Origin: Sphingobium sp. SYK-6
GTDB taxonomy: Bacteria > Pseudomonadota > Alphaproteobacteria > Sphingomonadales > Sphingomonadaceae
Direction of reading: 5' to 3'
DNA: 64,000 nucleotides
NCBI RefSeq assembly: GCF_000283515.1
Contig: NC_015976.1
Span: 2,108,001 to 2,172,000 of the forward strand
In this document: positions 54,420 through 62,917 of the stretch, piece after piece
How the letters are laid out: every line of letters begins with the position of its first letter
Position numbering within the stretch: position 1 is the stretch's first letter
Made by a program: the position numbers and the translations under genes
Notes under the pieces: model-generated
The model's input: only the letters and a program-made list of their open reading frames with translations
What the model was told of the DNA's origin: nothing
Databases searched by the model: none

Positions 54420-56462
54420 ATGGACTCCAAAATGAACTTGACGCTTATCGCGCATCTTGGATGCGCCCTGTTGACGTGCGCCGCGCTTCCCGCGCATGCT
54501 ACGTTGCGCGAAAATGCTCCATGCACCTTGGACATGGCGACGCCAGAGCTCCAAGAAATCCGCGTGGTCAACAAGGATGACCTTCTCCGTTTGCGGGATT
54601 TTGGTGCGCTGGGCGTCGGCAGCAATCCCGCTCCGTTCAGTGCATCTGCAGAAGGCCGAGTCGCGGCTTTGCAACTACGGCAGGCCGATGTAACTCATAA
54701 CCGCTATTGTACGGCGGTCGTTCTTATCGAGATAGACAAGCCCGGTCGTCCGATCGTCATCGATGACGCAGGCGAGATCGTCGCCGCAAATTCAACCCGA
54801 TATGGCATGACCGATCTCCCCCTCGGCATTCCGAAACCCACTCTACTTCGATGGTCGCGAGACGGAAGCCGATTGGCTTACACCAAGACATTCACAGACC
54901 GTTCGGAGATCTGGAGTTATAGTCGCTCGAGCCGTCGAACCAGCCGTGCAGTATCGAGCTCTGTGGACATACTTGATATGGCATGGTCGGATGATGGCAA
55001 GCGCCTGCTCTTTTCAAGCCAGCCGGACCTCGTCGCCGCGAGAGCCGCAATCGATTTCGAAAGCAAGCAGGGCTATCGGTATGACGAGCGTTTCTGGCCT
55101 CTTTCCAGCGATAGGCCCATGCCGCCGTCCAACATCCCGGTGGTCGATCGTGCCATAAATGCGGGCGATGGCACAGAGGTACCGTTGTCATCGCAAGATG
55201 AGACGACCCTCCATCCATCCAGAAACCGGCCCGCTGGCGCCATTGCCTATTCGTCAAGTCAGGGGGGCACACGCACTGCCTGGACCGCGCCCCAGACCGG
55301 AGCCCTGGATGCTGTAACGGAAATTCATATGCGATCGCCTCAGGACGATGAGACGGTTTGTCATTTTGCCGCGTGCCGTAACGTTTCAGCTTTATGGTGG
55401 TCTTCAGATGGGAAGCGCCTGATCTTCCAGCGCAGGGCTGGGGTCGCTGAGAGCCGGATGGAATTCTATTCGTGGACCCCAGGTTTGGCACCGCCACGCC
55501 GCCTGCTTGATACGGCGGACGCGCTTTTTGGCTGCATGCTGATCGGCTCCGATTTGCTGTGCGCGCAGGAGACATCCGTGCGACCCCGCACATTGATTGC
55601 GGTGAGCACCGCCACGGGTAAACGCCGTGAATTGTTCGATCCCAATCCGACCTTTCCATCGTTGATACTTGGTGCCGTCCGCCGGCTGGCTTGGTCGAAT
55701 GCCTTCGGCCTGGATACATTTGGCGATCTCGTTTTACCTCCCGGTTCGTCCGGAAAGCGCCTGCCCCTTGTGATCGTCCAATATGAATCCCGCGGGTTTC
55801 TACGAGGAGGCACTGGTGATGAATATCCAATACAAGCAATGGCCGCGCAGGGGCTTGCCGTGCTTAGCTTTAACAGACCACCTTGGTACGGTCTTACCCG
55901 GCATCCGGTGACGGATGAGCAGTTTTACGCTTTCAACAACGAGAATTTTGCGGACCGTCGAAGCAATCTCTCATCGTTGGAGCGGATCATTCACCAGTTG
56001 GATCGGGAAGGGATCATAGACGCTGACAGGGTCGTCATAACCGGGCAGAGTGATGGAGCCGTTACAGCCACCTTCGCACTTGCAAATTCATCGCTGTTTT
56101 CGGCTGCTATTTTGAGCACTTGCTGCGAAAGCGGGCCTGCTCAAGAGGCGAGCGGCCTGGCGCTGGATGATTTTTACGTTTCGATGGGTTATCCTGCGAC
56201 GCGTTCGAGTGGCAAGGAATTCTGGAGTGTCAATTCCATCGTTGATGCGAAGGATGCAAGAAAGGTTCCCATCTTAATTCAGTCCGCATCCAGTGAGTTC
56301 CGTATGGGATTGGCGACTTATCGGGACCTCTATCGGAAAGGGTGGCCGATAGAAATGTATGTCTATCCCGATGAAGGACACGTGAAGCTTCACCCCGCCC
56401 ATCGAGCAGCAGTCTATAGCCGCAATCTAGAATGGCTCAGCAAGTATCTTCAACACCAGTGA
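54420..56462 (+). CDS. Lasso-peptide isopeptidase (S9 family, AtxE-like), 680 aa
   Basis: A short signal peptide (LIAHLGCALLTCAALPAHA) is followed by a beta-propeller and an alpha/beta-hydrolase domain. Catalytic Ser544 lies in ITGQSDGAVTA, and His654 in YPDEGHVKLHP (count from 54420). This layout is that of S9 prolyl-oligopeptidase relatives such as AtxE, which hydrolyse the isopeptide bond of lasso peptides. ATG 54432 is an alternative start. The gene ends convergently, overlapping the cyclase gene by 13 bases. Confidence 0.85.
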   Translation: MDSKMNLTLIAHLGCALLTCAALPAHATLRENAPCTLDMATPELQEIRVVNKDDLLRLRDFGALGVGSNPAPFSASAEGRVAALQLRQADVTHNRYCTAVVLIEIDKPGRPIVIDDAGEIVAANSTRYGMTDLPLGIPKPTLLRWSRDGSRLAYTKTFTDRSEIWSYSRSSRRTSRAVSSSVDILDMAWSDDGKRLLFSSQPDLVAARAAIDFESKQGYRYDERFWPLSSDRPMPPSNIPVVDRAINAGDGTEVPLSSQDETTLHPSRNRPAGAIAYSSSQGGTRTAWTAPQTGALDAVTEIHMRSPQDDETVCHFAACRNVSALWWSSDGKRLIFQRRAGVAESRMEFYSWTPGLAPPRRLLDTADALFGCMLIGSDLLCAQETSVRPRTLIAVSTATGKRRELFDPNPTFPSLILGAVRRLAWSNAFGLDTFGDLVLPPGSSGKRLPLVIVQYESRGFLRGGTGDEYPIQAMAAQGLAVLSFNRPPWYGLTRHPVTDEQFYAFNNENFADRRSNLSSLERIIHQLDREGIIDADRVVITGQSDGAVTATFALANSSLFSAAILSTCCESGPAQEASGLALDDFYVSMGYPATRSSGKEFWSVNSIVDAKDARKVPILIQSASSEFRMGLATYRDLYRKGWPIEMYVYPDEGHVKLHPAHRAAVYSRNLEWLSKYLQHQ

Positions 56463-58138
56463 CGGCACCACATCTCGACTTCGTGAAGATGCAGAACGCG
56501 GATGACATTCGTTTCGTTGGCACCATAAGCATCCAGCGCTGCCCGGATCGTCTTCACATCGATCATCTCTTGGCTTGCCAAAACCCCGGATTCCAAATCT
56601 ATAAGGATCCGCTTGCGGTTTAGATCAATGATTTGATAGACAAGGCCGTCGAACGCGCCCTTGAGTTTACGGCGGAGAACGTCTTGGGGCAGACGGGTCT
56701 TCATGACAGTTCGCGCCAAAGATCGATCCTGGCCACCTGTGAACCAGAACCATGTCGGGAAGGATAAGCACATCTCCACTAGGGGCTGAGAAAGTATCGG
56801 ATAAATGGTCGGCAATGTATCGACGATATTGAGATAGTCGGTCGATGCGGTTGCTCGAGCGATATTTCTGACGTGCTGCCTTTGCCCTGGATAACAATTT
56901 TTGACCGCTTCGAGCCAAGGGTGGAGTTGGGTGTCGCGCAAATCAACTGCTTCGCGTGATAACATCTCGGTTGTGTCTGGCCAAGCTGTCACTCTGGCCC
57001 GATCACGCACGGCCGCCATTGCTTGTCTCAAAACCATCGGTAGGGAAGCGCCTGTCGCACCGCATATGTCGAAGGCGGTTGTAGCCAAGCTGCGGGACAG
57101 CCCTGAATGAAGGAAGCGGTCAGCAAGCGGATATGATGAATGGAGCTTGCCGAATACGTTATCGCCGCCTCCGCCATTGAAGTGGGCGCTTGCGCCCTTT
57201 GCCTCCCCTTGCTTGGCAGCTGCCTTGTCGAATATCTGAGTGAACGATCTGGCAGATGGTCGGGGACGTGCTGCTGAGAGATTCTGTTCAACACATGATG
57301 CACGCGGATCGCAAAGGATAGCATCGAGGTCTAGTCCGAGACGGTTCGCGACACTTCCAGCGTAACGGCGTTCATCAGCTTGGGGAGATTCCGCAAAAAA
57401 CAGCAGAAGACTTGTGGGGCCGCAGTGTGATGCCAGCGCGGCTATGGCCGAAGAATCGAAGCCACCCGATAAGGAGACAAGCGGGTTGGGATAATGTCGG
57501 CACCAGGTGCCGATGATATTTGAAAAATTGCATTCCAGGAGGCCAACTGCTTGGCCAAAACTTATATCAAGGCGCGTCCCTATATGCTTCTCCGGTCTCC
57601 ACAGGAGATCGTGATGAATCTGATCGCTGGTAATGATGGCAATCTCGCCGGGGAGAACCTCCAAAATACCTTTCAGGCAGGTTTCGCGGCGGCGGCGGTC
57701 CGGAGCCAGAAGGCAATTTGCGAGACTTTTCCAATCGATTGGCGCGTTAATGCCTGAATCTTCGATGATTGCGCGCGCGTCGGTTGCGATTGAAATTCTT
57801 TCCGCGGTTTGAGCATAGTAGCATGGAACCATGCCCGATGGATCGCGGTATATTGCGATTGTCCTTTCTTGTATATCATACGCAATCGCAACAAATCGCC
57901 CCCATCGTTTATCGACAATTTGCCGCAATACGGCGATCGGATCTCCGTGCGCATGATTTTCATATGAATTTCCGAAATCAGTATCAAAGGCATCCCCAAT
58001 GATTATTACCTTGCCGCCGCATATAGTCTCGACTTGGAGATCGGAACTATGCGTCAAATTTTTGGGGAAGCTACTCAATGCCTGAGATCGACAGAGCGCC
58101 GATTCGATCTCCACGGATACAGCGAAGGTCGTGTTCAT
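56450..58138 (-). CDS. Lasso-peptide cyclase, asparagine-synthetase-like (C protein), 562 aa
   Basis: The ATP-pyrophosphatase loop SLSGGFDSSAIAAL lies at residues 223-236. This is the signature of the McjC-type enzyme that adenylates the ring Asp/Glu side chain and forms the macrolactam. The glutaminase-like N-terminal domain is degenerate: the first residues after Met are NTTFAVSVE, without the Cys2 of glutamine amidotransferases, as expected. A start at 58138 overlaps the end of the B gene (ATGA). The C-terminus is rich in aromatic residues (EVEMWCRHWC). Confidence 0.9.
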   Translation of the reverse strand: MNTTFAVSVEIESALCRSQALSSFPKNLTHSSDLQVETICGGKVIIIGDAFDTDFGNSYENHAHGDPIAVLRQIVDKRWGRFVAIAYDIQERTIAIYRDPSGMVPCYYAQTAERISIATDARAIIEDSGINAPIDWKSLANCLLAPDRRRRETCLKGILEVLPGEIAIITSDQIHHDLLWRPEKHIGTRLDISFGQAVGLLECNFSNIIGTWCRHYPNPLVSLSGGFDSSAIAALASHCGPTSLLLFFAESPQADERRYAGSVANRLGLDLDAILCDPRASCVEQNLSAARPRPSARSFTQIFDKAAAKQGEAKGASAHFNGGGGDNVFGKLHSSYPLADRFLHSGLSRSLATTAFDICGATGASLPMVLRQAMAAVRDRARVTAWPDTTEMLSREAVDLRDTQLHPWLEAVKNCYPGQRQHVRNIARATASTDYLNIVDTLPTIYPILSQPLVEMCLSFPTWFWFTGGQDRSLARTVMKTRLPQDVLRRKLKGAFDGLVYQIIDLNRKRILIDLESGVLASQEMIDVKTIRAALDAYGANETNVIRVLHLHEVEMWCRHWC

Positions 58139-58809
58139 CGCATCACCAAAATGACGCGGAAGCCCGTCACAGTTTCCAAGCTCTGGCACAATACCGCGTC
58201 ATCATGCTGAACCCAGCAGTGCGCCTGAAATGGGTCGGTCTGCACTCCAAATATGATTTTTGACGACACTCCGCGCCTGGTTATGAAACGCTGCAACGCC
58301 AATGCATCCGGCAAGCATCGAGATGCTCGTGGAAAGAGAAGAGTCGCGCGGTAAAATGCGGCCAGGGCATTCATCATGCGCCGAGAATGCTTGGCCGTTT
58401 GCGATACCGGCGAGCGCGCCGGGGCCTCCGCGACATTGAGCAGGGTCCTGAGCGCAAAGCGTTTTATGGCCCAGTGGAAGAACGAAAGCCAAAAAATGGC
58501 AGCAGCGTATTCGACCAAGAACTTGATTGTCGTAGGATGTGACCCTTCATCACCGACGATACAATACCTAATCGGAAGAGTTTGATCTCTTGATATAGAA
58601 GGGGGCTGATCTACGGACACAAAAAGACCGGCCCTATTCAGACCTTCTATTTCACTTGATCCAATCAGGATGCCGTCAGCCCAATTTCTGAGCGCTTGCG
58701 CCAGATGAGGGGTAAGCTCGAAATAGCGGTCACGATTGACGTCAAGCACGAGCATGCGGTCATGATAATCGCAAAAGCCGACGCCATGTCTGAGCGCGAT
58801 GAAGGGCAT
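58135..58809 (-). CDS. Lasso leader peptidase, fused RRE and transglutaminase-like (B protein), 224 aa
   Basis: Residues 1-80 resemble a PqqD-type RiPP recognition element (DRMLVLDVNRDRYFELTPHL). Residues about 95-220 hold the transglutaminase-like protease: Cys165 in RCLPDALAL, His197 in FQAHCWVQ. The Asp of the triad is probably in HDDAVL. It removes the leader peptide in an ATP-linked complex with the cyclase. Being one gene rather than split B1/B2 is the proteobacterial form. Confidence 0.85.
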   Translation of the reverse strand: MPFIALRHGVGFCDYHDRMLVLDVNRDRYFELTPHLAQALRNWADGILIGSSEIEGLNRAGLFVSVDQPPSISRDQTLPIRYCIVGDEGSHPTTIKFLVEYAAAIFWLSFFHWAIKRFALRTLLNVAEAPARSPVSQTAKHSRRMMNALAAFYRATLLFPRASRCLPDALALQRFITRRGVSSKIIFGVQTDPFQAHCWVQHDDAVLCQSLETVTGFRVILVMR

Positions 58810-58831
58810 GATGAGATGCCGCGGAGAACCC

Positions 58832-58854
58832 GGCTCGAGACATAGGCTCGAGCC
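58832..58854 (-). promoter_or_regulatory. Stem-loop between lasso precursor and B gene
   Basis: Arms GGCTCGAG (58832-58839) and CTCGAGCC (58847-58854) form an 8-bp stem with a 7-base loop. It lies in the 59-base gap after the precursor gene. Such stems often make the precursor transcript more abundant than the downstream enzyme part. Confidence 0.6.
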
Positions 58855-58868
58855 AGATCCATCGCTGA

Positions 58869-59003
58869 TCAGTCGTCGAGAGTGCCGAACGACGGCTGTC
58901 CCTGCGGATTGTCGATGCGCAGTTGGCCGGCGCCATGGGTCACCTCGCTGGCGATCCCCAGTTCGGTCATGCCTTCCTCGGCAGTTTCATATTCGCGTTC
59001 CAT
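58869..59003 (-). CDS. Lasso-peptide precursor, 44 aa
   Basis: ATG 59003 has AAGGAGG 6 bases upstream. The leader (residues 1-23) starts MEREYETAEEGMTEL and ends in SEVTH, with the conserved Thr22 at position -2. The predicted core is residues 24-44, 21 residues. Core Gly1 (GAGQLRID, residues 24-31) and Asp8 would close an 8-residue macrolactam. The tail starts NPQGQPSFG and ends TLDD, like other sphingomonad lasso peptides that end in a double Asp. Cleavage and ring size are predictions. Confidence 0.85.
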   Translation of the reverse strand: MEREYETAEEGMTELGIASEVTHGAGQLRIDNPQGQPSFGTLDD

Positions 59004-59079
59004 ATTTGCCTCCTTCTGTCGCCACATGGTTCGTGGCGAGTCAAAGGCTAGGCGTGGGAGCAAATATATTCAGCAATAT

Positions 59080-59100
59080 ATGCTTTCATTTTGAAAGCAT
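59080..59100 (-). promoter_or_regulatory. Palindrome upstream of the lasso precursor
   Basis: Arms ATGCTTTCA (59080-59088) and TGAAAGCAT (59092-59100) with a 3-base centre, followed by TATTTGG. AT-rich TATATT segments at 59064-59081 could be the -10 region. The centre GCTTTCA-N3-TGAAAGC recurs at 60309-60325. Confidence 0.7.
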
Positions 59101-59174
59101 TATTTGGACTGATCCGGTTAGAGATAGACAACCCTGCCGGAAAGCGTTCTTATCCTTCTATATCAAATCCTTAA

Positions 59175-59789
59175 CTATGGCTCGCAGAGCATCGAGACAG
59201 CCCTGATGCGTCTTCGGTGATAGTTCCAGAGCATCTGCAAAAGGGCATTTCCTGTCCCTGAAACTGCCAATATATTGGCAGAGTTGAGCTCGTCGGCACA
59301 GTCTGGCCAGCGCTCGATCTCCCGGAGTCGCACGGCCCGCAGGCGCTCCCCGGCATTGGTGATCGCCGCGACAATCTCCTCTGAACCGGAAACGCTTGCC
59401 AGCGTGACAAACATGCGTTCGGTGGTAGCGACGATGGCTTCCGGCGTCGTGTAATCGGTAAGCCAGCCATCCGGCGCAATAGGAAGCTGTGCATTGGCCC
59501 GCACGCCGGGTTTCAGCGCCAGGCGAATGAGTTGACCATGCCATGTATAGCAGTCGCGCAATTTTTCCGGCGTCCAACCAAGGACGCGGAAGCCATGATG
59601 GTGACCCACTTCGAGCAGACGTTCGCCATACATGCGGTGCAGCGTGTCACGGATCGGCGAGGAGCTGAGCCCGAATTCCGACGCAAGGTCCGTGACCGAA
59701 AGATCGGAAAATCCCATGTAGCGGCCCGAGAGCAGTGCGTGCTTAAGGTCTCGGTAGACCTGTTCGGCATGGCGTGTTCCAGGCGACAT
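59175..59789 (-). CDS. GntR-family regulator, 204 aa
   Basis: The N-terminal wHTH has HAEQVYRDLKHALLSGRYM, then LASEFGLSSSPIRDTLHRMY. The C-terminal part is helical and resembles a short FCD-type ligand domain (LPIAPDGWLTDYTTPEAIVA). It ends 171 bases before the precursor start and follows the XRE gene by 6 bases, so the two form an operon. It is a candidate for controlling the lasso genes through the shared palindrome. Confidence 0.75.
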   Translation of the reverse strand: MSPGTRHAEQVYRDLKHALLSGRYMGFSDLSVTDLASEFGLSSSPIRDTLHRMYGERLLEVGHHHGFRVLGWTPEKLRDCYTWHGQLIRLALKPGVRANAQLPIAPDGWLTDYTTPEAIVATTERMFVTLASVSGSEEIVAAITNAGERLRAVRLREIERWPDCADELNSANILAVSGTGNALLQMLWNYHRRRIRAVSMLCEP

Positions 59790-59795
59790 GACAAA

Positions 59796-60218
59796 TCACT
59801 CGTCCGTTTTCTTATCGTCATCGTCATCTGCGGCAGACGTCAGGAGCTGGCGTGAGAGCGTGTCGAGATTATGTCGTGCGATGGCGTCGATGCAGACGGT
59901 TTCGAGCTTCGAGAGATCGCCTTCGAGAAGTCCGCGAGGGAACACACGGCCGTGCTCGATGAAGAGAAGAGGAATGACGAGGTGCCCGGTCGAGAGGCCT
60001 AGCGCATGCGCGCAGCGAAAATGATCGTCGAGTCGCGATTTAGGGTTGCCTGCTTCGATTTCGCGCAGCCAGCGGGTTCCGATCCCGACGGTCGCCGCGA
60101 AGTCTTCCTGCGTTATCCGCCCGACTCGTCTCATCATTTCTATGCGCCTCCCGGACATCAATTTGATCGTCGCAAGAACCGAGGGGTCATGTGCATTGGG
60201 CAAAGCCTGAAGCGGCAT
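59796..60218 (-). CDS. XRE-family helix-turn-helix regulator, 140 aa
   Basis: ATG 60218 has GGGAG upstream. The HTH is RITQEDFAATVGIGTRWLRE and EIEAGNPKSRLDDHFRCAHA. The C-terminal tail is acidic (AADDDDDKKTDE). The palindrome at 60309-60325 lies 91 bases upstream of the start, so autoregulation is plausible. Confidence 0.75.
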   Translation of the reverse strand: MPLQALPNAHDPSVLATIKLMSGRRIEMMRRVGRITQEDFAATVGIGTRWLREIEAGNPKSRLDDHFRCAHALGLSTGHLVIPLLFIEHGRVFPRGLLEGDLSKLETVCIDAIARHNLDTLSRQLLTSAADDDDDKKTDE

Positions 60219-60294
60219 GACAAGGTCTCCCTGCCAATGGCTCAAAGCTCCCGCGCACAGCCCAAGGATGTAAAATGTTGTTAGTCGCACCAAT

Positions 60295-60325
60295 GGTCAA
60301 ATTATTTTGCTTTCAAATTGAAAGC
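60295..60325 (-). promoter_or_regulatory. Palindrome and -35 box upstream of the XRE gene
   Basis: GCTTTCA (60309-60315) and TGAAAGC (60319-60325) with a 3-base centre. The bases after it (GTTATTTTGG) resemble those after the site at 59080. On the minus strand TTGACC at 60295-60300 could be the -35 box of the XRE promoter. Confidence 0.65.
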
Positions 60326-60375
60326 GTTATTTTGGCGCGTGAATGTCCAGTGAAACAGATAGTTATAACATGCCG

Positions 60376-60783
60376 TTAACTGGCGGGTGCCGTCGCTGTC
60401 TTATAAGCATTCTGCAGTTCCCGGTCTTCGGAGGTCAGGAACATGATCAGCGCCACATTATAGAGACGCCATGTCGCCACCCCGGCTCCGCATTCCCCAC
60501 TTTCGATAAGGCGCCTGCCGACGCGATCCACGACGTCAGCCAATCGGGATGTCGTGCCGACAAAGCGATAGGACGGGCCACCGAGCTGCCCGCACAGGGG
60601 CGATTCGAGTTCCGCAGCGATCTCGGAAGGGTCGCAGCGATCGAGAATGCTGATAGCGACATGAAGAGTCGTTCCATAAGGGATGAATTCTCGGGTCATT
60701 CGCGCGAGTCTGCAATGGCAGGCAAGGAACTGATCGACTCCCTGTTCCGACAACTGAAGCTTGTAAGTCCTTGAGGTCCTCAT
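60376..60783 (-). CDS. Hypothetical protein, 135 aa
   Basis: ATG 60783 has AGGGAG upstream. The product begins MRTSRTYKLQLSEQGVDQFL and has FIPYGTTLHVAISILDRCDP. No family recognised. It is divergent from the conjugation operon and shares its control region. Confidence 0.6.
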   Translation of the reverse strand: MRTSRTYKLQLSEQGVDQFLACHCRLARMTREFIPYGTTLHVAISILDRCDPSEIAAELESPLCGQLGGPSYRFVGTTSRLADVVDRVGRRLIESGECGAGVATWRLYNVALIMFLTSEDRELQNAYKTATAPAS

Positions 60784-61086
60784 GCACGTTCTCCCTGCAT
60801 GATTCGCGAGTTGGTCATGGTCATTGCGGCAGTGTCTCCATGAATAGAGACGGGCCAATGACCCCGAAAAAGCGGAAAAATCGGCACTGAGATGCCGAAA
60901 CCGGTACTGAGGTGCCGAATCGGCATCTCAGTACCCTGCCCATTGCGTGGCCTGGCCTGACCTTTCATCCTTCATCCATCCGAACAACACGGTGACGGCG
61001 AGCACAGCCCTTTAACGATGCTCCCAGCCCGAACCGCATGACGAAACCCGACGCGCAAAGAACTGCGCGCCGGAAGAAGGAGGCTT
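60784..61086. other. Control region between unknown gene and T4SS operon
   Basis: Three copies of a 17-base element CGGYACTGAGRTGCCGA: two direct (about 60882-60898 and 60902-60918) and one inverted (about 60920-60936). Each copy is itself a near palindrome with TCGGCA and TGCCGA ends. Copies two and three form an inverted repeat. A regulator probably binds here to control the conjugation genes. AAGAAGGAGG lies just before the 61087 start. Confidence 0.65.
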
Positions 61087-62007
61087 ATGTCAGTTTCGCA
61101 CAGACATTTCCCATTGGCGATCCCTCCAGTTGCGGCTGAGCGCCTGTTTTCTTGGCCGTCCAACCAGGATCGCCGCAGGTCGATTGGCCGGGATGCGCCC
61201 ACGTCGGTCAAATGGGTGAGCGGTATTTGCGGGGCGGCATTGCTGGCCCTCCTGCAGCCTGGCGCGGCGTTCGCGAAAGAGGATCAGGGCCGCACATCGG
61301 ATACCGCGCTTGCCAAGGCTGTGGACGAAGCGGAACGGCAACTCCAGCAGACCTTCACCAACCTCCGCTTCGAGGATTTTGGCCCCTCGCCCGTTGAGGG
61401 TCCGATCTATCAGGCCAGCGCCGGCGGCCGGATCGTCTATTACGCGCCGCAAAGCGAGCATATCCTGTTCGCTACGGTCTATGATCGTAACGGCGTCAAT
61501 CTGACCGCGCTGGCGCAGGAACAGGGCGCGACGCGCCGCCTGAAGGCCATCGATCCTGCCAAGGCGCTGGCGATCGGTCCTGCCGGCGCGCCTACGGTCA
61601 TCGAGTTCACCGATCCCGACTGTCCCTACTGCCAGGCGCTTGATCGCTTCTGGGCCGCGAAGGCAGCGGAGGGCAAGCCTGTGCGGCGGCTCATCTTCTT
61701 CGTGAGCGGGATCCACCCGACCGCCGCGGCAAAAGGGGAACATATACTGTGCTCGCCCGATCGCGAGGCTGCGTTCAAGGCGGCCTATTCCGGCCAAAGT
61801 CCGGCCGCGCTGGCGCAATGCGCGCAGGGGCGCGCCAAGGTTGCCGACGATGCCGAGCTGGTCGCCAGGATCGGCATTTCGGGAACGCCGACCCTGATCG
61901 CCGACGGCAAGCTCATTTCCGGGTTCCAGCAGGCCGAGCTCGAGGCTTTTCTCGACAGCCACGCGAAGCCCTCGGCGGCAAAGGCGGCGAGCGATGCGTC
62001 CCGCTGA
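61087..62007 (+). CDS. DsbC-like thiol:disulfide interchange protein of the transfer operon, 306 aa
   Basis: A signal/anchor segment (WVSGICGAALLALLQPGAAF A, about residues 43-63) is followed by a helical dimerisation part and a thioredoxin fold with the active-site CPYC in FTDPDCPYCQALDRF and cis-proline SGTPTLIA. It is periplasmic and probably forms disulfides in transfer proteins. DsbC-type genes belong to F-type systems. Confidence 0.85.
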   Translation: MSVSHRHFPLAIPPVAAERLFSWPSNQDRRRSIGRDAPTSVKWVSGICGAALLALLQPGAAFAKEDQGRTSDTALAKAVDEAERQLQQTFTNLRFEDFGPSPVEGPIYQASAGGRIVYYAPQSEHILFATVYDRNGVNLTALAQEQGATRRLKAIDPAKALAIGPAGAPTVIEFTDPDCPYCQALDRFWAAKAAEGKPVRRLIFFVSGIHPTAAAKGEHILCSPDREAAFKAAYSGQSPAALAQCAQGRAKVADDAELVARIGISGTPTLIADGKLISGFQQAELEAFLDSHAKPSAAKAASDASR

Positions 62008-62201
62008 GTTCAGCCACGCCGTCGCGGCAAGCGACGATCCCCTTTCGGAGGGCATCCAGCCTGGCCTGACATGGCCCGGCGGATGAACCGGATGCCGGCG
62101 GCGACGGGCTCTTGGAGCCGTCCACCGACGCCCCGGCCGACACCGATCCTCTTTCGATGCCGGCAGGCTTTGGTTGGACGGCTTCTCTTTGGAGCAATGC
62201 C

Positions 62202-62516
62202 ATGATGCGTAAACTCGGTAACAAGGCCCTGGTGGTGGCCAATTTCGGTCTCCCTTTGGGCGCGATGACCCTGGTGGGCGCTCCCGCCCATGCCTTCTCG
62301 GCGCCGGCCGCCGGCGACCTCGGCTACGATATCTACGATATCGTCGTGAACCAGGGCGTGAAGGGCCCGCTCGGCTTCGTGGGGGGCGTCGCCGCCTTCC
62401 TGTTCGGCGTGTCGCGCCTCTTCTCGAACATCATGATCGGCATCCCGACCATCGTCGCGGCCGTCTGCCTGATCAAGGCGGACTCCATTCTCCAGACTTT
62501 CGGGATGGTCGTCTGA
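62202..62516 (+). CDS. traA: TraA-like conjugative pilin, 104 aa
   Basis: ATG 62202 has GGAG upstream; the frame is open further. The pre-pilin has a signal-like N-terminus (LVVANFGLPLGAMTLVGAPA HAF) and a mature part with two hydrophobic segments (GPLGFVGGVAAFLFGVSRLF, IMIGIPTIVAAVCLI), as in F-type pilins. Confidence 0.75.
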   Translation: MMRKLGNKALVVANFGLPLGAMTLVGAPAHAFSAPAAGDLGYDIYDIVVNQGVKGPLGFVGGVAAFLFGVSRLFSNIMIGIPTIVAAVCLIKADSILQTFGMVV

Positions 62517-62645
62517 GACGCCGCGTGCGGCTGCGCGCTGGCTGAGCGGCCAGACGCATTCGCACCGGCACGTGCTGGGGGCCGATGGTCGGCCTCCGGA
62601 AACCGGCACCTTTGCAGGTGTCATGAAGCAGGAGGAGAAGGGCAA

Positions 62646-62912
62646 GTGGACGAACGCCTTCCGCAATATCTGCATCGGCCGGTCCAGATCCTGTGGTTCG
62701 GATCGGACGAGTTCCTGCTCGCGACCTCGAGCGTGTTCGTGGCCGCGATCGTGGGCGGACTTGTCGGCTGGGCGCTAATCGCTGCCCTTCTCCTCTTCAT
62801 TCCGTGGAAGCGGACCAAGCCCAGGGGCTATCTCGCGCACCTCGCGTGGCGCTGGGGCCTGGTTTCCTTCCCCCATTATCCGGGTCCTACCCAGACCCGC
62901 TTCTTCGAGTGA
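62646..62912 (+). CDS. traL: TraL-like conjugal transfer protein, 88 aa
   Basis: GTG 62646 follows GGAGGAG. The sequence has YLHRPVQILWFGSDEFLLAT, two membrane segments and WKRTKPRGYLAHLAWRWGL, then a FPHYPGPTQTRFFE end, as in TraL. It is a small inner-membrane assembly protein of the pilus. Confidence 0.85.
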   Translation: MDERLPQYLHRPVQILWFGSDEFLLATSSVFVAAIVGGLVGWALIAALLLFIPWKRTKPRGYLAHLAWRWGLVSFPHYPGPTQTRFFE

Positions 62913-62917
62913 GGGCC

